Source: Hydrogenophaga sp. (GTDB lineage: Bacteria > Pseudomonadota > Gammaproteobacteria > Burkholderiales > Burkholderiaceae_C). From it: DNA of 64,000 nucleotides. Location: assembly GCF_030158645.1 (NCBI RefSeq), contig NZ_JAOASO010000013.1:22641-86640 (forward strand). The letters are read 5' to 3'. Positions 58,228 to 64,000 of this stretch are shown here, piece after piece. The notes under the pieces are model-generated. The model ran no database searches. It saw nothing but the letters and a program-made list of their open reading frames with translations, and was not told the DNA's origin. Every line of letters begins with the position of its first letter. The stretch's first letter is position 1. The position numbers and the translations under genes are program-made.

Positions 58228-59669
58228 ATCTGACGGTTGCGCGCCAGCGGCGGGTTCTTGCTGAAGTACGCCACGATGCCGCGCAACAGCGCGTCGGCCA
58301 GGTCGTCCTGGTACTTCGGGTCGTTGAGCCGCGCTTCTTCATCCGGGTTGCTGATGAACGCGGTCTCCACCAGCACGCTGGGAATGTCGGGTGCGCGCAG
58401 CACCGCGAAGTTGGCTTGCTCCACGCGCGGTTTGTGCAGCTTGCCCACCTGCTTCACATGACCGAGCATGGCACTGCCGAGCTTGAGGCTGTCGTTGATC
58501 TGGGCCGTGGTGCTCATGTCGAGCAGGGCGCGTTGCACGGTGGCGTCCTTGGCTTTCACGTTGAGGCCGCCCACCTGGTCGGCGGCGTTTTCCTTGTTGG
58601 CCATCCAGCGCGCGGCCGCACTGCTGGCGCCTTTGGTGCTCAGCGCGTAGACGCTGGCGCCTTGCGGGCGCGGCGTGTAGAACGCGTCGGCGTGCAGGCT
58701 GATGAACAGGTCGGCCTGCACGCGTTGCGCCTTTTGCACCCGCACCTGCAGCGGCACGAAAAAATCCTTGTCGCGCGTCATGTAGGCGCGCATGGGGTTG
58801 CCGTTGACGCGGGTGTCGTTGATGCGGTCGCGCAGCTTTTGTGCGATCTGCAGCACCACTTTTTTCTCGTGTGTGCCGCCCGGGCCGATGGCGCCCGGGT
58901 CTTCGCCACCGTGGCCGGGGTCCAGCGCCACCACGATCAGGCGCTCGGTCTTGCCGGGCTTTGCGGGGGCTTGTTTGGCGGGGCTGCCGGACGGCGACCC
59001 GGCAGCCACCGCCGTGCCTGTGTTGCCTGCCGGCGCCGGGGTGTTGGCGGTGCCGGGCTGGGCCCGTTTGGCGATCAGCGCGCCCAGCGGGTCGTCCACC
59101 GGGTTGGCCGCGGTCACGCGGTCGTTCGGATTGGGTCCGCCCGCCACCTGGCCCATCTCCAGACCCAGCAGGCGTGCCGCGCGCTCGCTGGCGGCGTCCA
59201 GGTCTTTCATGCGCTGGGCGATCAGTTGCTCCAGCGGATCGGGCGCGTTCACCGGGTAGAGGTCGAGGACCAGGCGGTGCTGGTAGGCGGCCACCGGCTC
59301 CAGGTTGAACACCTGCGGTTTGATGGCCTGCTTGAGGTCGATCACCAGGCGCACCACGTTGGACGCGTTCTGCGCCACGCGGATGCTGCCGATGTTGGGA
59401 TCGTCCGACTTGAGTTTGCCCACCAGTTCGCGCAGGCCGGGCAGCAGGTCGATGCCTTCGATGTCCACCACCATGCGGGGTGGTTCGGTCACGAAGAACT
59501 TCTGCGCCTTGAGTTCACCGTCGGACTCGATGGTCACGCGGGTGTAGTCCTCGGCCGGCCAGATGCGCACCGCCAGCACGCTGGCTCCGCGTGCGATGTG
59601 TTGCACGCCCAGCAGCAGCACCAGCGTGCCCGACCGCAGCAGGGTGCGGCGGCTGATGGAACCCGTCAT
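58224..59669 (-). CDS. amiC: N-acetylmuramoyl-L-alanine amidase (AmiC type, Tat-exported)
   Basis: 481 aa. Tat-type signal (SISRRTLLRSG then a hydrophobic run). The AMIN domain (residues ~35-150; VRIWPAEDYTRVTIESDGELK) targets septal peptidoglycan, and the C-terminal Amidase_3 domain has zinc ligands in VALDPGHGGEDPGA and the His/Glu segments SLHADAF and VLVETAFISNPDEE. It cuts the amide between muramic acid and L-Ala in daughter-cell separation. Its start overlaps the tsaE stop (ATGA). Confidence 0.95.
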   Translation of the reverse strand: MTGSISRRTLLRSGTLVLLLGVQHIARGASVLAVRIWPAEDYTRVTIESDGELKAQKFFVTEPPRMVVDIEGIDLLPGLRELVGKLKSDDPNIGSIRVAQNASNVVRLVIDLKQAIKPQVFNLEPVAAYQHRLVLDLYPVNAPDPLEQLIAQRMKDLDAASERAARLLGLEMGQVAGGPNPNDRVTAANPVDDPLGALIAKRAQPGTANTPAPAGNTGTAVAAGSPSGSPAKQAPAKPGKTERLIVVALDPGHGGEDPGAIGPGGTHEKKVVLQIAQKLRDRINDTRVNGNPMRAYMTRDKDFFVPLQVRVQKAQRVQADLFISLHADAFYTPRPQGASVYALSTKGASSAAARWMANKENAADQVGGLNVKAKDATVQRALLDMSTTAQINDSLKLGSAMLGHVKQVGKLHKPRVEQANFAVLRAPDIPSVLVETAFISNPDEEARLNDPKYQDDLADALLRGIVAYFSKNPPLARNRQI

Positions 59670-60193
59670 GCCAGGGCCTCCAGCAGGCGCAGACCGGTGG
59701 GGGTGAGGGCGGTGGCGCGCACGGTGCGGGCGCTGTCGTGTTCCGGATCGGTGTGGGGGTTCATGTCGTCGGGTTGGATGTCGATCTGCAGATCGACCGC
59801 CGGCAGAAATGCGCCAGCGCGTTCGGGCCACTCCACCAGCTTGAGACCCGGGCTGGCAAAAAGTTCGCGAAAGCCCGCGTCTTCCCATTCGCGCGGGTCG
59901 TTGAAGCGGTAGAAGTCGAAGTGCCAGACCGACAGCGGCTCACCCGCGGGCATGACCGGGCAGTCCATCGCGCTGTGCGGCTCCACCACCGCGTAGGTGG
60001 GGCTCTTGATGCGACCGCGCACACCCAACGCGCGCAGCAGGTGGCGCACCAGCGTGGTCTTGCCGGCGCCCAGATCGCCCTGCAGCGTGAGGGTGGCGTG
60101 GGCGATGGCGGGCGACAGGGCCAGGCGCTGAGCAAAGGACTGGGTGTCCTCTTCGGAGGCCCAGCGACCCTGCCACGGTGTCAGCGCGGACAC
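59666..60193 (-). CDS. tsaE: tRNA threonylcarbamoyladenosine biosynthesis ATPase TsaE
   Basis: About 175 aa. Walker A is LQGDLGAGKTTLVRHLLRAL, followed by KSPTYAVVEPH and the family segment HFDFYRFNDPREWEDAGF, then LVEWPERAGAFLP. TsaE is the ATPase that resets the TsaBD complex making t6A37 in tRNA. The start is uncertain: GTG 60193 or GTG 60235, the latter abutting the divergent queG start. The tsaE-amiC coupling matches the E. coli tsaE-amiB order. Confidence 0.93.
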   Translation of the reverse strand: MSALTPWQGRWASEEDTQSFAQRLALSPAIAHATLTLQGDLGAGKTTLVRHLLRALGVRGRIKSPTYAVVEPHSAMDCPVMPAGEPLSVWHFDFYRFNDPREWEDAGFRELFASPGLKLVEWPERAGAFLPAVDLQIDIQPDDMNPHTDPEHDSARTVRATALTPTGLRLLEALA

Positions 60194-60235
60194 CGACCCC
60201 GCAGGAGCCGGGGGGGTTCCTACAATGCCCTTCAC

Positions 60236-61321
60236 ATGAATGTCGCTTTGGATGCCGCTCAACTCGTCTCGCAGATTCAGGCCTGGGGCCAGGAGCTCGC
60301 ATTTTCCCAAATCGGCGTGACCGGTGTGGATTTGTCGGCTGCCGAGCCGGGTTTGATGGCCTGGTTGTCGGCTGGATGTCACGGTGACATGGGCTACATG
60401 GCCGCGCACGGCCTCAAACGGGCCCGCCCGGCCGAGCTGGTGCCGGGCACGCTGAGCGTGATCACCGCGCGCATGGACTACTTGCCGCGCGCCACGCCCG
60501 AGGGCTGGCAGGCCATCGAGCTGGAACGGCTCGACCGATCGCAAGAGGCCGTGGTCTCCCTGTACGCACGGGGACGCGACTACCACAAGGTGCTGCGCAA
60601 CCGCCTGCAGTCGCTGGCCGATCGCATCGCTGCAGCCGTCGGACCGTTTGGGTATCGCGTGTTTACCGACTCGGCCCCGGTGCTGGAGGTGGAGCTGGCC
60701 TCGCGCAGCGGCATCGGCTGGCGCGGCAAACACACGCTCGCGCTGCACCGCGAAGCAGGGTCGATGTTTTTCCTCGGCGAAATCTTTGTGGACATTGCGC
60801 TGTCTCCGACCGAGGCCGTCAGCGACCACTGCGGCAGCTGCAGCGCCTGCATCGACGTTTGTCCCACCCGGGCCATCACCGGCCCTCAGCGCGTGGACGC
60901 GCGGCGCTGCATCAGCTACCTCACCATCGAACACGCTGGCGCCATTCCCATCGAGCTGCGATCGCTCATGGGCAACCGCATCTACGGCTGCGATGACTGC
61001 CAGCTGGTGTGCCCATGGAACAAGTTTGCGCAGCGCTCACCCTTGCCCGACTTTGATGAGCGCGCGGGTTTTTCTGGCTCGTCCTTGACCGAACTCTTTG
61101 CCTGGAGTGAATCGGAGTTTCTGCGCCGCACCGAAGGCAGCGCCATCCGCCGCATCGGGCACGAACGCTGGTTGCGCAACATCGCCGTGGCGATGGGCAA
61201 TGCACTGCGCTGTGGTCCCGAACCGGCGATTGCGCAGGCCCTGCAAGCCCGTGTCGACCACCCCAGCGAGGTGGTGCGGGAACACGTGGCCTGGGCGCTG
61301 GCGCAGGTTCAGTCTGCGTAA
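60236..61321 (+). CDS. queG: Epoxyqueuosine reductase
   Basis: 361 aa. The N-terminal cobalamin-binding domain is followed by two [4Fe-4S] ferredoxin-type clusters: CGSCSACIDVCPTRAI and CDDCQLVCPWNKF, spaced as in QueG. A C-terminal HEAT-like part closes (IRRIGHERWLRNIAVAMGNAL). It makes queuosine from epoxyqueuosine in tRNA anticodons. TACAAT lies ten bases before the ATG, so the mRNA may be almost leaderless. Confidence 0.96.
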   Translation: MNVALDAAQLVSQIQAWGQELAFSQIGVTGVDLSAAEPGLMAWLSAGCHGDMGYMAAHGLKRARPAELVPGTLSVITARMDYLPRATPEGWQAIELERLDRSQEAVVSLYARGRDYHKVLRNRLQSLADRIAAAVGPFGYRVFTDSAPVLEVELASRSGIGWRGKHTLALHREAGSMFFLGEIFVDIALSPTEAVSDHCGSCSACIDVCPTRAITGPQRVDARRCISYLTIEHAGAIPIELRSLMGNRIYGCDDCQLVCPWNKFAQRSPLPDFDERAGFSGSSLTELFAWSESEFLRRTEGSAIRRIGHERWLRNIAVAMGNALRCGPEPAIAQALQARVDHPSEVVREHVAWALAQVQSA

Positions 61322-62868
61322 CGCAATCTCAGCTCCCGCTTGAGCAACTTGCCGCTCGGGTTCTTGGGCAGGCTGTCGGTGAACACCACGCGCTTCGGGC
61401 TCTTGAAGCTGGCCATGTGTTCGGTGCAATGCGCGATCACCTCGGCCTCGGTGAGTTGGTGGCCTGCCTTCACCACCACGGCCGTGACCGCCTCCACCCA
61501 CTTCGCATCGGGCAGGCCGATCACCGCGACCTCGCTCACGCCGGCCAGGCGGTAGATCATCTCCTCGACCTCGCGGCTGGCCACGTTTTCGCCGCCGGTC
61601 TTGATCATGTCCTTCTTGCGATCGACCACGGTGATGAAGCCCTCGTCGTCGATCAGGGCCAGGTCGCCGCTGTGGAACCAGCCGCCCTCAAACGACGCGG
61701 CGGTGCGCTCGGGGTCGTTGAAGTAACCCAGCATCAGGTGGGGCGAGCGGTGCACGATCTCGCCCACCTCGCCCACCACCACATCGTCCATCGCTTCGTT
61801 GACCACGCGGGTTTCCACATTGAGCACGGCCTTCCCGCACGAGCCGGGTTTACGCAGCTGGTCCTGCGGGCCCAGCATGGTGGCCAGCGGCGCAATCTCG
61901 GTCTGGCCGTACAGGTTCCACAGGCGCACGGCGGGCAGGCGGGAGGCCAGCTCCTTGAGCACCTCCACCGGCATGATGGACGCGCCGTAGTAGCCCTTGA
62001 CCAGGCTCTTCAACTTCGCGGCGTCGAACAAGGGCGAGCGCAGCAGCGCGATCCACACCGTGGGCGGGGCGAAGAAGCTGGTGATCTGGTGTTTTTCGAT
62101 CAAGGCCAGCAGGTTGTCGGGCACCGGTTTGGAGGTGATGACGTTGCTGCTGCCGATGTAGATGGCCGGGCCGAAAAACACATCGAGCTGGGCGCAGTGG
62201 TAGAGCGGCAGCGCGTGCAGCGCCCGGTCCACTTCGGCGATCTCGGCGTTGATCACGCAGCTCACGTACTGCCACAGCACCGCGTCGTGGGTGAGCATGG
62301 CGCCCTTGGGTGTGGACTCGGTACCGCTGGTGTAGACGATCTGGGCCAGATCGAAGCTGCCCAGGCCCACCTCGGGCAGGGGGTCGGGGCAGGCCGCCAG
62401 GTGGTCGAAGCGGTGCATGGCGGGGTCGGGTTCGCTCGGGTCTTCGCTGGGCAGCCAGATGAAGCGCTCCACGGCGGTGTCCTGTTCGGCGGCTTCGCGC
62501 GCCAGCGCAGTCAGCCCGCTGTCGGTGGCCAGGGTCTTCGCACCCGCATGGCGCAGGATGTAAGCCACTTCATCGGCCTTGAGCATGAAGTTGATCGGCA
62601 CCAGCACCGCGCCGCGGCGCGCCAGGGCGAAGCGCAGGGCGGCGAAGCCGTGGGAATTGCGCGCCAGCACAGCCACCTTGTCGCCCTCGGCCACGCCCAG
62701 GTGCGCCAGCCCGGCGGCCAGGCGGCTCACCAGGGCGTCGAAGTCGGCGTAGGTCCAGCGGGTGTCGCCGCAGACAATGGCGGTCTTGTCGGGCAAGCGC
62801 AGGGCCGTGCGGTGCAGGGCGTCGGCGATGGTCTGGCGGCGCACCACCGGCGGAAGGGTCGAAGACAT
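61309..62868 (-). CDS. Fatty-acyl-CoA synthetase/ligase (AMP-binding, FadD-like)
   Basis: 519 aa. Acyl-adenylate family: P-loop YTSGTESTPKGAML, A5-like LWNLYGQTEIAP, A7 FHSGDLALIDDEG, A8 VDRKKDMIKTGGENV, and the C-terminal catalytic Lys in PKNPSGKLLKRELR. It activates a carboxylic acid to its CoA thioester; the substrate is not determined. The ATG at 62868 has AGGAG eight bases upstream. It overlaps the convergent queG end by 13 bp. Confidence 0.92.
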   Translation of the reverse strand: MSSTLPPVVRRQTIADALHRTALRLPDKTAIVCGDTRWTYADFDALVSRLAAGLAHLGVAEGDKVAVLARNSHGFAALRFALARRGAVLVPINFMLKADEVAYILRHAGAKTLATDSGLTALAREAAEQDTAVERFIWLPSEDPSEPDPAMHRFDHLAACPDPLPEVGLGSFDLAQIVYTSGTESTPKGAMLTHDAVLWQYVSCVINAEIAEVDRALHALPLYHCAQLDVFFGPAIYIGSSNVITSKPVPDNLLALIEKHQITSFFAPPTVWIALLRSPLFDAAKLKSLVKGYYGASIMPVEVLKELASRLPAVRLWNLYGQTEIAPLATMLGPQDQLRKPGSCGKAVLNVETRVVNEAMDDVVVGEVGEIVHRSPHLMLGYFNDPERTAASFEGGWFHSGDLALIDDEGFITVVDRKKDMIKTGGENVASREVEEMIYRLAGVSEVAVIGLPDAKWVEAVTAVVVKAGHQLTEAEVIAHCTEHMASFKSPKRVVFTDSLPKNPSGKLLKRELRLRYAD

Positions 62869-63024
62869 GCATGGGCTCCTGAAGGGATGGTCGGCCGTCG
62901 GGGCCGGTGGCTTGATTGAAGCCCATCCAACCGGTTTGGCCATGCGCGTTTTCACCAGCCTGCTGTCACCTTTGCACACCGCGCACCTGTCAAGCGTTCA
63001 CCCACCGCGGACTATCATCAAAAC

Positions 63025-63831
63025 ATGAACCCCGTCGCAGCCAGCCAAACGCTCATGACCCGTTGGGGCCAGCGAGTGCGGCTGTGGGGGACCACCTGGT
63101 GGCAGGTGGTCATGCTGGGGGCGCAGATCCTGGTGATGGCGCTCGCACCCTCGAGCTACGCCAGGGGCGCGCCTCGCCAGCGTGTGTTGTTGCACGTTCA
63201 TCAGGCCACCGCGCCGCTGCTCACCGGTTTCCTCGTGCTCTCGGCGCTCATCAGCCTGGTGTTGATCCGCATCGTGGTGGCCACCGCCTACAGCTATGGC
63301 CTGTCGCAGTACGCCCTGGGGGTGCTGGTGCGCACGCTGGTGCTGGAGCTCATTCCGCTGTACGCGGCCATGTTCGTCGCGGCGCGTTACGCCATGCCGG
63401 GCGCGCAGGTGGTGCGCAAGCAGCTGTCTGCCCACCAGCGCGCGGGCCGCGAATGGGGCCAGGGGGTGTTGTTGACCACCGAGCTGCTGCCCCGCGCCCT
63501 GGCGTCCATGTTCTCGGTGCTGATGCTCGCAGCGCTGAGCTGCGTGATCGCGCTGGTGCTCACCTACCTCACGGTCTACGGCTTTTCGCACTGGGGCCTG
63601 CCCGGCTACACGCGCAGCGTGGGCCAGGTGTTCACCCCGGCGGTGACGCTGATCTTCACGCTCAAGACCTTGTTCTTCAGTCTCGCGGTGGCGGTGGTTC
63701 CGCTGGCCGGCAGTGCGCAGCAGGACGCGCAAGGCCTGTACGCGCAACGCAGCGACATCTCGGAGTTCGCGCGCCTGTTCTCCGTTGTGCTGCTCATCGA
63801 AATCATGTCGCTGGTCGGCAACTACTACTGA
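63025..63831 (+). CDS. MlaE-type ABC transporter permease (YrbE family)
   Basis: 268 aa, about five membrane helices. It resembles MlaE in length and in LVLRTLVLELIPLYAAMFVAARYAMPGA, where the MlaE family carries its conserved Glu. MlaE is the inner-membrane core of phospholipid transport between membranes. It is followed 6 bp later by an MCE-type gene, as in mla operons, though no ATPase gene is seen in the window. Confidence 0.82.
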   Translation: MNPVAASQTLMTRWGQRVRLWGTTWWQVVMLGAQILVMALAPSSYARGAPRQRVLLHVHQATAPLLTGFLVLSALISLVLIRIVVATAYSYGLSQYALGVLVRTLVLELIPLYAAMFVAARYAMPGAQVVRKQLSAHQRAGREWGQGVLLTTELLPRALASMFSVLMLAALSCVIALVLTYLTVYGFSHWGLPGYTRSVGQVFTPAVTLIFTLKTLFFSLAVAVVPLAGSAQQDAQGLYAQRSDISEFARLFSVVLLIEIMSLVGNYY

Positions 63832-63837
63832 TCTCCC

Positions 63838-64000
63838 ATGAACGCCACACCCGACGATCCCCAGGTTTCCGAGACACCCGAGGTCAAGAACCTCGAGTTC
63901 AAAGCCGCACTGCTGCTCGTGGCCATGCTGGTGCTGGTGGTCGGCTCGGCGCTCTACGTGATGTTTGCGCGCGGCATGTTCGAGGACACGCAGCGCCTGG
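63838..64000 (+). CDS. MCE/MlaD-type membrane-anchored protein, 5' part (truncated by window)
   Basis: Only the first 54 residues are present: a short acidic cytoplasmic start (NATPDDPQVSETPEVKNLEF), one membrane helix (AALLLVAMLVLVVGSALYVM), then FARGMFEDTQRL, where the periplasmic MCE domain would begin. This pattern and the upstream MlaE-type gene suggest an MCE lipid-binding protein. The MCE domain itself is outside the window. Confidence 0.7.
   Translation, partial: MNATPDDPQVSETPEVKNLEFKAALLLVAMLVLVVGSALYVMFARGMFEDTQRL

Overview
The window looks like a chromosomal piece of a Burkholderiales bacterium of the Comamonadaceae type, perhaps Hydrogenophaga-like. This is inferred from the high GC content, the gene families present, and two kinds of short extragenic repeat of a sort I associate with that group. 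No rRNA, tRNA, insertion sequence, phage or CRISPR was seen. The first gene (DEAD-box helicase) and the last (MCE/MlaD-type protein) run off the ends.

Left part (1-12 kb): the C-terminus of an RNA helicase with a low-complexity Arg/Gly tail, a photolyase-family gene, a small phosphatase gene, and then a leftward operon that best reads as guanidine catabolism. That operon comprises an ABC permease and ATPase, two DUF1989 proteins (carboxyguanidine deiminase type), a biotin-dependent guanidine/urea carboxylase and allophanate hydrolase. It is headed by a clear guanidine-I (ykkC) riboswitch on the minus strand near 11680-11788. No substrate-binding protein gene lies between riboswitch and permease, where one is usually found.

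12-24 kb: a lone PEP-CTERM surface protein gene with a -24/-12 (sigma-54) type promoter; a leftward moxR - DUF58 - tgpA - mltB cluster; a rightward set (histone-deacetylase-like, enoyl-CoA hydratase, MscS channel); and a leftward TRAP transporter operon.

24-31 kb: etfBA behind a promoter region rich in operator-like symmetry, then an acyl-CoA dehydrogenase, a nitronate monooxygenase, an ammonium transporter and a small unknown protein.

31-37 kb: a class A penicillin-binding protein divergent from creB-creC-creD, which suggests a cell-wall stress module.

37-50 kb: a coherent fructose-to-Entner-Doudoroff locus. A leftward zwf-pgl-edd-eda-pgi operon has two HexR-type operators at zwf. Next comes a PfkB fructokinase gene, divergent from an FrcBCA-type ABC transporter, a FucU/RbsD-like mutarotase and a ROK repressor. 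Fructose would be imported, phosphorylated, isomerised to glucose 6-phosphate and oxidised via KDPG.

50-64 kb: the queG / tsaE-amiC-mutL-miaA neighbourhood known from E. coli, broken by insertions. dedA and a two-subunit Rieske dioxygenase lie between amiC and mutL; an esterase-like lipoprotein and a Bcr/CflA efflux gene lie between mutL and miaA. A fatty-acyl-CoA ligase and the start of an Mla-type lipid transport operon close the window. Repeat elements are translated in frame inside tgpA, frcA and mutL.
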